Shown here: piece by piece, positions 19,278-27,145 of the stretch
Layout of the letters: each line of letters opens with the position of its first letter
Position numbering within the stretch: the stretch's first letter is position 1
Program-made: the position numbers and the translations under genes
The notes under the pieces: generated by a model
Databases searched by the model: none
What the model saw: the letters and a program-made list of their open reading frames with translations, nothing else
What the model was told of the DNA's origin: nothing
Source: Aureispira sp. CCB-E
GTDB lineage: Bacteria; Bacteroidota; Bacteroidia; Chitinophagales; Saprospiraceae
DNA length: 64,000 nt
Direction: 5' to 3'
Assembly (NCBI RefSeq): GCF_031326345.1
Contig: NZ_CP133671.1
Location: forward strand, 4,650,001-4,714,000

Positions 19278-21038
19278 ATGCAATTAACTTCTGAAGAGTT
19301 AAAGAATTTATCGTCTTTACTTTTGAGTACTGACGATAATAATACACAAATTGCTTTTGAAATTCTGGATGCCCAGAATTTTCCAAAAGAGCTTTTAACA
19401 GAAGCTTTCGTTGTCTTCAAGTTATCGGAAAATGAAGCTTTAAAACGAAAAGCAGCTGAGTTTTTACACCAACAAAAATTTAATTTTATTTCTGAGATTA
19501 TGAACAGCGATCGACGCCTTATTCAAAAGGGGCAAGTTGTTCCTACAGAACAAACCATTAAAAAAAATATTGATGCCTATGTAAAAATGAGTAAAGGAGC
19601 ATTGGATGGAATGAAAATGGCACTGGCCATGTATCACAAATATGGTGTCGGGCTAAAATACCTGCTAGATCGCCTACCTACCAAGCTTAAAAAAGAACTA
19701 CTAAGTACATTTATTACAGGTACGGTCTTTAAGATTAATGACTGCGCTTTGACTGCCTTTCCTAGTGAATTATACAGCTTCAAAGAGTTAACGGAAATTG
19801 ACTTAAGCAGTAATAAAATCAAGACAATACCAACCAAAATTAAACTTTTTCAAAATCTAGAGATCTTAAATGTCTCTAGTAATAAATTGGACAAACTGAA
19901 CGAAGCTATTGTTCTCTTGCCTAAGCTAAAACATTTGGATATTTCTAACAATAAATTTGTAGAGTTTCCAATGGTCATTTGCAAACTAAAACAGTTGGAA
20001 CACCTAAATATCATGGATCTCAACCACTTGCTATTGGGAGAAGGTATTGTTGTTCCGCCAGAGATTAATCAACTTAAAAACATCCAGACAATTATTGCTT
20101 GTAATGACAATTCAGGCTCTTCTCAAGGTTTGGTTTTGGATTTGAGGGATTATCCTAATTTCACTGTTTTGAGAAGCAAAGACGGAAAAGGGCTCGATTT
20201 AACGCCTTTGGCTTTAGCAGAATATGCTTATCGAACAAACGGTAAGAGTGAAGGCGTACTCTATTTGTTTCAACACAGTCAAGATAGCAAACTTATCAAG
20301 CAAATTATCGAAGAACAATTTTACGTTCCAGAAAAAAAGTTGCTTGATTTAAAATCAACTATTTTGGTTCAGTTTCCGATAGAAATTAAAGATTACGATA
20401 TTGAGCACATCAATTTTAGCGCTTGTTTTCTTGGAATTGAGCACTATGCTAGTAGTACTTCTAATACGTATAAGAAGTCGGCTTTGCGAAACCAAGAAGC
20501 TATTGACGATTTATTTTCTCCTTTGGAAAAGTTTAAGGATATTAAAACGGCGGACTTGTCTAGCAATCGCTTGGCGCATATCCCTACAATGATTAAAAAT
20601 TGGAAAAAGCTAACTTATTTGGATTTATCTCATAATACGTTAAATAATATTGATAATCTATTGAGTAACTATCCTGACTTAGAGGTATTGCACTTGCGGT
20701 ATAATCAACTAAAAAAACTTCCTAAAGATGTTGTTCGATTAAGGAAGCTCCGTATTCTTAGTCTTAGTGATAATATTTTTACTGAGATTCCTAAGGAAAT
20801 TGGTTTCTTACCCACTTTGGAAGAATTAAAATTTAATAGTTGTTTACAGACTGTTTATGACAATGATGCCACTATATTTGAAATCCCCGATTCGTGGGGT
20901 AATTTAAAAAATCTAAAGAAGATACATTTTTATGAAAGTAGAATGTTTCACGATCACCACGGTTTCAAAAAAATATATAAAAACCGTTTAGAAGAGTTGC
21001 TTCCAGAAGATTGCGAAATCTATATGGAATATGTTTAG
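19278..21038 (+). CDS. Leucine-rich repeat protein
   Basis: A 586-residue protein without a signal peptide. Residues ~1-140 are helical (EELKNLSSLLLS, FVVFKLSENEALKRKAAEFL) and unrecognised. Two blocks of leucine-rich repeats follow, about residues 150-260 and 400-550, with units such as LTEIDLSSNKIKTIPTKI, LEILNVSSNKLDKLNEAI, LKHLDISNNKFVEFP, LTYLDLSHNTLNNIDNL and LRILSLSDNIFTEIPKEI. The spacing (about 23 residues) and LxxLxLxxN core are typical of bacterial cytoplasmic LRRs. It is a likely protein-interaction module; partner unknown. The gene stands alone after a long AT-rich gap. Confidence 0.88.
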   Translation: MQLTSEELKNLSSLLLSTDDNNTQIAFEILDAQNFPKELLTEAFVVFKLSENEALKRKAAEFLHQQKFNFISEIMNSDRRLIQKGQVVPTEQTIKKNIDAYVKMSKGALDGMKMALAMYHKYGVGLKYLLDRLPTKLKKELLSTFITGTVFKINDCALTAFPSELYSFKELTEIDLSSNKIKTIPTKIKLFQNLEILNVSSNKLDKLNEAIVLLPKLKHLDISNNKFVEFPMVICKLKQLEHLNIMDLNHLLLGEGIVVPPEINQLKNIQTIIACNDNSGSSQGLVLDLRDYPNFTVLRSKDGKGLDLTPLALAEYAYRTNGKSEGVLYLFQHSQDSKLIKQIIEEQFYVPEKKLLDLKSTILVQFPIEIKDYDIEHINFSACFLGIEHYASSTSNTYKKSALRNQEAIDDLFSPLEKFKDIKTADLSSNRLAHIPTMIKNWKKLTYLDLSHNTLNNIDNLLSNYPDLEVLHLRYNQLKKLPKDVVRLRKLRILSLSDNIFTEIPKEIGFLPTLEELKFNSCLQTVYDNDATIFEIPDSWGNLKNLKKIHFYESRMFHDHHGFKKIYKNRLEELLPEDCEIYMEYV

Positions 21039-21044
21039 GTAAAT

Positions 21045-21108
21045 AGGTCGAAGGTTGGAGGCTAAAGGTTTGTTCATATACTCCTAGTCTCTGACCTTTG
21101 ACCTACTT
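21045..21108. repeat. Long imperfect hairpin element
   Basis: TAGGTCGAAGGTTGGAGGC (from 21045) pairs with the reverse complement GAGACTAGG...TAGGTCAAAGG ending at 21108, over about 23 bp with a few mismatches. It sits between the convergent LRR and WG-repeat genes. It could act as a terminator, but lacks a T-tract and may be a repeat element. Confidence 0.5.
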
Positions 21109-21141
21109 ATTCTACCCTCTTAGTAAGAACAACAATTTCTA

Positions 21142-22590
21142 TTAATCTTCAAAATACTCTGTTCCATCATAAGTGATGTAGCCTACTTGAAAGTTCTCAT
21201 TTTTGACAAATGCTAAGCCATATTTGAAACGATGTGCCAAAATGTATTTCCTTGGAATCACCTCTCGACCTTCTTCATTAATAAAACCATAATTAAAAAC
21301 GCCTGATAAAGAACCCGTTTCTTCTATAGAACTAGGGGTTTTATCTCCATTTAATTTAGGATCCAACGTCGCAACCAGCGATCGTCTTTCACAAAAAGGG
21401 TCAACAATCACATATTGAGGAGGAACAACTTCCTTGCCTTCCAAATTGGCAAAGCCTAACAAGGCTCCTTTCTTGATTGGAATCATGCCATTCTTAATTT
21501 CATTTAACACCTGCCCCATTGCTTTTGGCAAATCGTATTGAATGGGTAAGACAAAAGAATGATTGGCTTGTACAATCCCCCACTTATCTCCCTTCATTAC
21601 ATGCATCCACAAATCTTCATTGGGACCAAACAGTGCCCTGTAACGCTCGCTAACGATAGTTCCCGTATCATTAATAAAATAAATCTCTTTTTCCTCCAAA
21701 ACCGCACAAACCCCATGACTAAAATCCAACACATAAGGATATTGAAAATCTATCTGTACAGCACCATATTCATCAACAAAGCCATACAAGCCATTTTTTT
21801 GAGCCGCAGATAAACCTTCTTTGAACTCTCCTAATTCTGTAAATTGAGGTTCAAATATCCAATGTCCTGAAAGATTTACAGCTCCCCAAAGTCCGTCCTT
21901 TTGGCAAGCAGCTTGACCATTCGAAAAGCCTCTGGCGGCATCATACTGAGCAGGTAGAACTATATTTCCTTCAAGGTCTAACAAGCCCCATTTGTCCCCT
22001 TCTCGAAAAGGCCAATAGTCGTTTTCTAAATCCTCTATTTCATCATAAGTAGGCGTTAACAACAGTACTCCTTTCTCCGTCATTAAGCCCCATTTATCAT
22101 TTTGCCGAAAGCGAAGAATTCCCTTTTGAATTTTCTTTACAGCATGGATTTGGTTCAAAACAGTTGCCTCGATTTCAGGAAAATCATCCTTCACAATTCC
22201 ACCTTTCCAGCCCCGTTCAGCAGCAGCATGAAATGCTTCTTCCTCAGAATTATAAATCATTTCTGCCCATATCACGCCATCTGTAGAGACTAATCCATAT
22301 TTTTCATCTTTTATAATCGTGCAAGAATTATCCTCATTCAACAAGGAGTGGTCATACTCATTACCAATAAAATCACAAACAATTGGAACAACAATACTTC
22401 CTGTTTTATCTATCAATCCATATTTATCGCCTAACATAACCCTAGCGATTGTTCCTACAAAAGGCGCCGCTTGATCGTACTGGGGAGTGATAATAAAATC
22501 TTTGTCTCTAGTGCAATACCCCCATTTCTCTCCTTGGCGAAAAGGAATTATAGCAGGATAATATTGTGTTTGTTGTGGTGTGTTATTCAT
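21142..22590 (-). CDS. WG-repeat protein
   Basis: A 482-residue protein made of WG (tryptophan-glycine) beta-motif repeats. Copies include EKWGYCTRDKDFIITPQYD, DKYGLIDKTGSIVVPIV, DKWGLMTEKGVLLLTP, DKWGLLDLEGNIVLPAQYD, GLWGAVNLSGHWIFEPQF and NGLYGFVDEYGAVQIDFQY, roughly every 45-60 residues. These repeats are common in bacterial proteins of unknown function. There is no signal peptide or membrane segment, so it is likely cytoplasmic. It starts at ATG 22590 and shares no operon. It ends convergently with the LRR gene. Specific function unknown. Confidence 0.88.
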   Translation of the reverse strand: MNNTPQQTQYYPAIIPFRQGEKWGYCTRDKDFIITPQYDQAAPFVGTIARVMLGDKYGLIDKTGSIVVPIVCDFIGNEYDHSLLNEDNSCTIIKDEKYGLVSTDGVIWAEMIYNSEEEAFHAAAERGWKGGIVKDDFPEIEATVLNQIHAVKKIQKGILRFRQNDKWGLMTEKGVLLLTPTYDEIEDLENDYWPFREGDKWGLLDLEGNIVLPAQYDAARGFSNGQAACQKDGLWGAVNLSGHWIFEPQFTELGEFKEGLSAAQKNGLYGFVDEYGAVQIDFQYPYVLDFSHGVCAVLEEKEIYFINDTGTIVSERYRALFGPNEDLWMHVMKGDKWGIVQANHSFVLPIQYDLPKAMGQVLNEIKNGMIPIKKGALLGFANLEGKEVVPPQYVIVDPFCERRSLVATLDPKLNGDKTPSSIEETGSLSGVFNYGFINEEGREVIPRKYILAHRFKYGLAFVKNENFQVGYITYDGTEYFED

Positions 22591-22857
22591 TATAGTTTTA
22601 ATTAGTAGTCATTAAACGATTCTCTAGTATTGGTTGTCAAGCTGAACGTCAAAATGTTTATTCGCAATAACTTCAAAAGGGCATTTGTCCTACAAACTTT
22701 TAAGCAATTTAAGAAAGATTTTGTTAGGAAGAAGCTTCTTATATAAAATTAGTAGTTGGCTGTCTTATTACTACCTGGCAGCACCACAGGTAAGTATTAA
22801 CGAAACAATACCTTTTGATTAAAAAAGAATTTACCCTTTGTTTTAATAAGAATCTAT

Positions 22858-22865
22858 TATCTTTG
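22858..22865 (+). promoter_or_regulatory. -7-like box upstream of the ABC-F leader
   Basis: TATCTTTG matches TAnnTTTG exactly. A TTTG lies 17 nt upstream, shorter than the usual 19-21. It would give a leader of about 480 nt for the ABC-F gene, or drive an uncharacterised small RNA. Confidence 0.4.
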
Positions 22866-22967
22866 CCCCAAGTTTGGGCTACAACATACAAAGTAGTTTT
22901 ATAAATCTTTGCCAATTTAGTAACGTTCAAAAATAAGTTTTCAAAAATTTGCAGTAAGATTTTGGTT

Positions 22968-23031
22968 CCATTTTTAGTTAAAGTTGCAAAATGTAATGGA
23001 TTACGTGCCCAAAACTTTAGCTAAAAATAGG
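22968..23031. other. Long inverted repeat in the ABC-F upstream region
   Basis: CCATTTTTAGTTAAAGTT (22968-22985) pairs with AACTTTAGCTAAAAATAGG (23013-23031), an approximately 18-bp stem with one bulge and a G-U pair, enclosing 27 nt. It may be a leader structure or a small RNA; no T-tract follows. Confidence 0.35.
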
Positions 23032-23120
23032 GCAAAAGATTCGGCAAATCGAAAGATGCTTTTTTATCGTTACTTAACTTGATCTTTATTTTTTCTATTC
23101 AATTTGATGTAACAACAGTT

Positions 23121-23151
23121 CGTTAAAACCACGTAGTAGCAGCGAAGCTAA
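23121..23151 (+). repeat. Dispersed palindromic repeat, partial copy
   Basis: CGTTAAAACCACGTAGTAGC followed by AGCGAAGCTAA matches the loop and right arm of the element at 18417-18477, so it appears to be a half element. Confidence 0.7.
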
Positions 23152-23220
23152 ACTTTATTAGATTGATAATTAACAAGTTAAAAACTCATTGTATTTTGTG
23201 TCAAAATTTTGATTATCAAC

Positions 23221-23291
23221 TGCGCAGCACTCACGAAGTACCACGAAGTAGCAGCGCAGCTAACTAAAAGCGCAGCGCTCACGAAGTAAAC
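23221..23291 (+). repeat. Dispersed palindromic repeat, extended copy
   Basis: Contains ACCACGAAGTAGCAGCGCAG, then CTAACTAAAAG, then CGCAGCGCTCACGAAGTAAA. The whole string matches the reverse complement of 49081-49136. Part of the 22591-23352 gap, which otherwise has no gene. Confidence 0.75.
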
Positions 23292-23352
23292 TAATATAAA
23301 TGTGCTTTTTTATCTTTTTAGTAAAAAATCAACGAACTACTAATATAACAAT

Positions 23353-25305
23353 ATGCTTGGTATAAATAATGTTTTTATAAAATATGGTGATCGAACTGTT
23401 CTTGATAGAATTTCTTTGGCTATCAATGATAACGATCGAGTGGGACTAGTAGGTCTTAATGGTGCTGGTAAATCAACATTATTAAAAATCATGGCTGGAG
23501 ATGTTACTCCTCATGAAGGAAATGTAGTTCGCCCGAATGGTACAACCATTGGATTTCTACATCAAGATATGAGTTTACCGAAAGGAAAAACTGTTCTAGA
23601 AGAAACCTTAAGTATCTTAGCAGAGGTACAACAGTTGGAGGCTGATATTGATCAGGTCAATCATCAAATTGAAACTCGTACAGATTATGAAAGTGAATCT
23701 TATCTGAATTTATTTAATGAATTGGATGAGTTGAATGAGCGTTATCGTGTCATGGGTGGAAAAACAATTCAAGTTGATGCAGAGAAAATTCTTATGGGAT
23801 TGGGTTTTATGCCAACCGATTTTAACCGTTTAACAGATGAGTTTAGTGGTGGTTGGCAGATGAGAATTGAGCTAACTAAAATGTTGCTACAACGTCCAGA
23901 CTATTTGCTTTTGGATGAGCCGACCAATCACTTAGATATTGAATCTATCATTTGGCTAGAACAATTCTTAGAAACCTATGAAGGTGCTGTTGTTGTTATT
24001 TCGCATGATAAAACATTCTTAGATAACGTTACCAAGCGAACCATAGAAATAGACTTAGGAAAAACTTACGACTATAAAGCCAATTACTCTAAGTATCTAA
24101 TTCTCCAAAAAGAGCGCAGAGAATTACAACAAAATGCTTTTGAAAACCAACAAAAAGAAATTGCTAGAAAAGAGCAATTGATTGATCGTTTCCGTGCGAA
24201 AGCCAATAAAGCAAAAATGGCTCAGTCTCTTATGAAGGAACTGAATCGAATGGAAAGAATAGAATTGGATAGTGTTAATAGTGCCAAAATGAAATTAACC
24301 TTTCCTCCCTCTCCTCGCTCTGGCGAAGTTGTTGTAAAAGTAAAAGATGTTACCAAAAACTATGGTGAACGCAACATTTTAGATGCCGTTAATTTGGAAA
24401 TCATTCGTGGTGAGCGTATTGCTTTTGTTGGTAAGAATGGTGAGGGAAAATCAACACTTTCTAAAATTATCTTGGGGCAAATCCAAGCAGAAGGAACAGC
24501 AGAACTGGGGTATAATGTAGCAGTTGGGTATTATGCTCAAAATCAAGCTGAAACACTCGATCCTAAACTAACCGTTCTGGAAACCATTGATCAAAATGCT
24601 CCTTTTGAAATGCGAACTAAATTGCGCAATATCTTGGGGTCTTTTTTATTTTCTGGCGAAGATGTCGACAAAAAAGTATCGGTTCTTTCTGGAGGTGAGC
24701 GCGCTAGATTGGCGTTGGCTTGTATGATGCTACGTCCGATTAATTTATTGGTACTTGATGAGCCGACCAATCACTTGGATATTCGTTCTAAAGATGTTTT
24801 AAAAGATGCCATTATGCGTTATGATGGGACGTTAATTATAGTATCCCATGATCGAGATTTCTTAGAAGGTTTAACCGATAAAGTTATTGAGTTTAATAAT
24901 AAAAAACTAAAACCTTATTTGGGAGATGTCAAATATTTCTTAGAAAAACGTGCCTTAGATACTTTTAGAGAAGTAAGTTTAGGAAAAGCAGGTAAAAACG
25001 AAGTTGACAAAACCAATACAACCAGCAACAAGACAATCAAAAAACCTAAGTTGGAAGGCAAAGAGTATCATCAACGCTTAAAACAACTGAAAAAAGATGT
25101 CCAAAATGCAGAACGTAAAATTAATCGCTTAGAAGAAGATTTGAAAAAATATGAAGCGACTATGGCTGATATGTCTATTTTTGGAACCGTAGAATACGAT
25201 ACCGCTGTTGCTAAATATGAAGCAACTAAAGTTAAACTCGCTGAGACAATGGAAAAATGGGAAGCTGCGGAATTAGAATTAGAAGAATTGGAGAACGAAG
25301 CTTAG
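23353..25305 (+). CDS. ABC-F family ATPase
   Basis: A 650-residue soluble protein with two ATP-binding cassettes and no membrane segment. First cassette: Walker A GLNGAGKST (about 36-44), signature FSGGWQMR and Walker B LLLDEPTNHLD. Second: Walker A GKNGEGKST (about 357-365), LSGGERARLALA and VLDEPTNHLD. Between them lies the ABC-F linker with charged helices (EIARKEQLIDRFRAK), and the C-terminus is a coiled coil (LKQLKKDVQNAERKINRLEEDL), like Uup and other ABC-F proteins. Family members act on ribosomes, in translation rescue or antibiotic protection; the exact member is not assignable. It starts at ATG 23353 and is followed by a terminator. Confidence 0.94.
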   Translation: MLGINNVFIKYGDRTVLDRISLAINDNDRVGLVGLNGAGKSTLLKIMAGDVTPHEGNVVRPNGTTIGFLHQDMSLPKGKTVLEETLSILAEVQQLEADIDQVNHQIETRTDYESESYLNLFNELDELNERYRVMGGKTIQVDAEKILMGLGFMPTDFNRLTDEFSGGWQMRIELTKMLLQRPDYLLLDEPTNHLDIESIIWLEQFLETYEGAVVVISHDKTFLDNVTKRTIEIDLGKTYDYKANYSKYLILQKERRELQQNAFENQQKEIARKEQLIDRFRAKANKAKMAQSLMKELNRMERIELDSVNSAKMKLTFPPSPRSGEVVVKVKDVTKNYGERNILDAVNLEIIRGERIAFVGKNGEGKSTLSKIILGQIQAEGTAELGYNVAVGYYAQNQAETLDPKLTVLETIDQNAPFEMRTKLRNILGSFLFSGEDVDKKVSVLSGGERARLALACMMLRPINLLVLDEPTNHLDIRSKDVLKDAIMRYDGTLIIVSHDRDFLEGLTDKVIEFNNKKLKPYLGDVKYFLEKRALDTFREVSLGKAGKNEVDKTNTTSNKTIKKPKLEGKEYHQRLKQLKKDVQNAERKINRLEEDLKKYEATMADMSIFGTVEYDTAVAKYEATKVKLAETMEKWEAAELELEELENEA

Positions 25306-25316
25306 GAGCTTAATTT

Positions 25317-25355
25317 AAACCCCAATCTAAATCTTTCAACTTAGATTGGGGTTTT
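25317..25355 (+). terminator. ABC-F gene terminator
   Basis: AACCCCAATCTAA-loop-TTAGATTGGGGTT, a 13-bp stem with a TTTT tail. Confidence 0.9.
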
Positions 25356-25389
25356 ATCTTTCTTTTTGCAAGAAATACGTTTGATCTTA

Positions 25390-25863
25390 TTATCTGGGAT
25401 GATGGATTGTTCCCCACTTTTTTTCTAATGTCTTAAAACGATAATCAAAAATTCCTTCCAATTGCCGCTTTACAAACAAAGCATGCGCAATATTCCCCAA
25501 GGGACCTAAAGGCAGTCGATAATGTACAATATCTTCCATTTCCACCCCTCCCTCAATTCTTTTAAAAAAATGCTGATGGTGCCACATGGCGTAGGGTCCC
25601 ACACGCTGTTCGTCAATAAAAAACTCTAATTCTCGAACCTGTGTGATTTCAGTCATCCAATACATAGGAATGCCCAATACTGGCTTTACTGTATACTCTA
25701 TAATCTGCCCAGGATAAGTTCGCTTATCTGCACCTGACAGAATATTAAATCCCATGTAATCGGGTGTAATTGCTTTTAAATTTTTAGGGCTAGAAAAAAA
25801 ATCCCAAGCTTTTTCTAAGGAAATGGGTAGTTGTTGTGTTCTCTGTAAGGTATAGGTTGACAT
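25390..25863 (-). CDS. SRPBCC-fold ligand-binding protein
   Basis: A 157-residue cytoplasmic protein of the SRPBCC (START/polyketide cyclase-like) superfamily. It starts as YTLQRTQQLPISLEKAWDFF with SSPKNLKAITPDYMGF, followed by MYWMTEITQVRE, a WHHQHFFKRIEGG strand and C-terminal helix LFVKRQLEGIFDYRF. The longer ORF starts at 25977, but the ATG at 25863 (MSTYTLQRT) begins the domain, and the upstream extension is made of dispersed repeat sequence (25935-25959), so the shorter start is preferred. The fold binds hydrophobic ligands in many unrelated proteins; no ligand is indicated. Confidence 0.85.
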   Translation of the reverse strand: MSTYTLQRTQQLPISLEKAWDFFSSPKNLKAITPDYMGFNILSGADKRTYPGQIIEYTVKPVLGIPMYWMTEITQVRELEFFIDEQRVGPYAMWHHQHFFKRIEGGVEMEDIVHYRLPLGPLGNIAHALFVKRQLEGIFDYRFKTLEKKWGTIHHPR

Positions 25864-25934
25864 TGTAATTGATTGTTTTAGTTTTTGGAATAATATAGCT
25901 AGAATTAAGTAATCGTTCAGAAAAAATTCTATAA

Positions 25935-25959
25935 ACCACGAAGTAGCAGCGCAGCTAAA
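25935..25959 (+). repeat. Dispersed palindromic repeat, short copy
   Basis: ACCACGAAGTAGCAGCGCAG plus CTAAA, the core of the repeat family, directly upstream of the SRPBCC gene. Confidence 0.7.
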
Positions 25960-26000
25960 CAACCTTCTTTTTTGCACTACTCTTCATCAGAAAAATTTGC

Positions 26001-26040
26001 TTTAGCTCGCTACCACGCAGTAGCACCGCAGGTAAAGCTG
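26001..26040 (+). repeat. Dispersed palindromic repeat, degenerate copy
   Basis: Contains TTTAGCTCGCTACCACGCAG then TAGCACCGCAGGTAAAGC, a degenerate version of the family core. The rest of 25978-26238 has no ORF. Confidence 0.55.
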
Positions 26041-26237
26041 TACTTTTCCTCTTCGACTAGCACTAAAAATAAAGCTATTTTTTAGCTATAATTTTTTATG
26101 CCCACTTACTTATCAAAAAAATCTACGACCACAAATTGAGTTTCCAAATTCACGACCGAAACAATATTCCAATAATAGTGCAGCTAAGTATTATTTAAAA
26201 CAACCCCATAACAATTATGTTGAGTAGATAAGACAAT

Positions 26238-26279
26238 AAAAAAGCACGAACAGGGAATAAATACCCCACACTCGCGCTC
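26238..26279 (-). terminator. Terminator of the stand-alone ribA
   Basis: Minus strand AGAGCGCGAGTGTGGGG-loop-TCCCTGTTCGTGCT, imperfect stem followed by TTTTTT, just after the ribA stop. Confidence 0.6.
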
Positions 26280-26303
26280 TAATATGAAATTATGCTTAGG
26301 TAC

Positions 26304-26936
26304 TTACTTCAAGCCATGTTGAAATAAGATATGCCCCATTTTATCTCGCTTAGTTTTGAGATAAAAATTGTTGTGCTCATTAGCTTCTATTTCCAAAGTT
26401 ACGTTCTCTACGACCTCCAAACCATGTTTTTCCAATTCCTTTTGCTTTAAAGGATTATTAGACATCAATCGAATTTTTTGAACGTTTAGCAACTGCAAAG
26501 CTTGTGTTACAGATTTGTATTCACGCTGATCCGCTTCAAATCCTAGATTTAGATTCGCTTCTACCGTATCTAAGCCTTCTTCCTGCAATTTATAGGCTTT
26601 CATTTTACTCAAAAAACCAATTCCTCGTCCCTCTTGCTCCACATAAATAATAACTCCTTTGCCTACGGCTTCTACTTTTTTCATAGCAGCTTGTAATTGA
26701 GGACCGCAATCGCAACGCAAGGAACCAATAATATCGCCTGTAATACACGAAGAATGTACCCTTACCAAAATTGGCTCCTCTGCTTCCCAACTACCTTTTG
26801 TCAAAGCAAAAAGTGTTTTTTTTGCTAATTTATCATCAAATGCAACCAACTCAAATGTTCCATATTCTGTTGGCATATTAATTCTAACAACTTCTTCTAC
26901 CTCCATTTTTGTATCTTGAATTCTACCTTTATTCAT
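26304..26936 (-). CDS. ribA: GTP cyclohydrolase II
   Basis: A 210-residue stand-alone GTP cyclohydrolase II, the first step of riboflavin synthesis (GTP to a diaminopyrimidine, formate and pyrophosphate). The zinc ligands are intact in HSSCITGDIIGSLRCDCG (C at the first, CDC at the last), as is the VEQEGRGIG loop with its catalytic arginine, and EADQREY, keeping the aspartate and arginine of the active site. NNPLKQKELEKHGLEVVE and a C-terminal KRDKMGHILF match the family end. It lies 210 bp downstream of the ribBA-type gene on the same strand, but a terminator (27091-27133) separates them. It probably supplies the activity the neighbouring fused protein appears to have lost. Confidence 0.95.
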   Translation of the reverse strand: MNKGRIQDTKMEVEEVVRINMPTEYGTFELVAFDDKLAKKTLFALTKGSWEAEEPILVRVHSSCITGDIIGSLRCDCGPQLQAAMKKVEAVGKGVIIYVEQEGRGIGFLSKMKAYKLQEEGLDTVEANLNLGFEADQREYKSVTQALQLLNVQKIRLMSNNPLKQKELEKHGLEVVENVTLEIEANEHNNFYLKTKRDKMGHILFQHGLK

Positions 26937-27090
26937 CTTGCTTGTTTGTTCGTCTAAAAATATAATTAAAGGGATTCTAAATTTAGTCGCTTTACAATTA
27001 CGACTCCCCTATTAAAGCTTTAAAAAGAAGCTACTTTATCCAACTTTAAATAAGTTACACCCTAACAACATAAAGCAAAAGATGTTTTAT

Positions 27091-27133
27091 AAAAAGGAAA
27101 AAAGATTGCATCAGACAATCTTTTTTCCTTTTT
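27091..27133 (-). terminator. Terminator after ribBA-type gene
   Basis: AAAAAGGAAAAAAGATTG and CAATCTTTTTTCCTTTTT form an 18-bp perfect stem with a 7-nt loop, right after the stop at 27146. Confidence 0.9.
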
Positions 27134-27145
27134 ATGACAATATGA

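Noticed and set aside
25864-25977. N-terminal extension of the SRPBCC protein
   Set aside because: The DNA contains a dispersed repeat copy and the domain starts with the ATG at 25863.
26605-26790. 61-residue ORF inside ribA
   Set aside because: Shadow frame of ribA.
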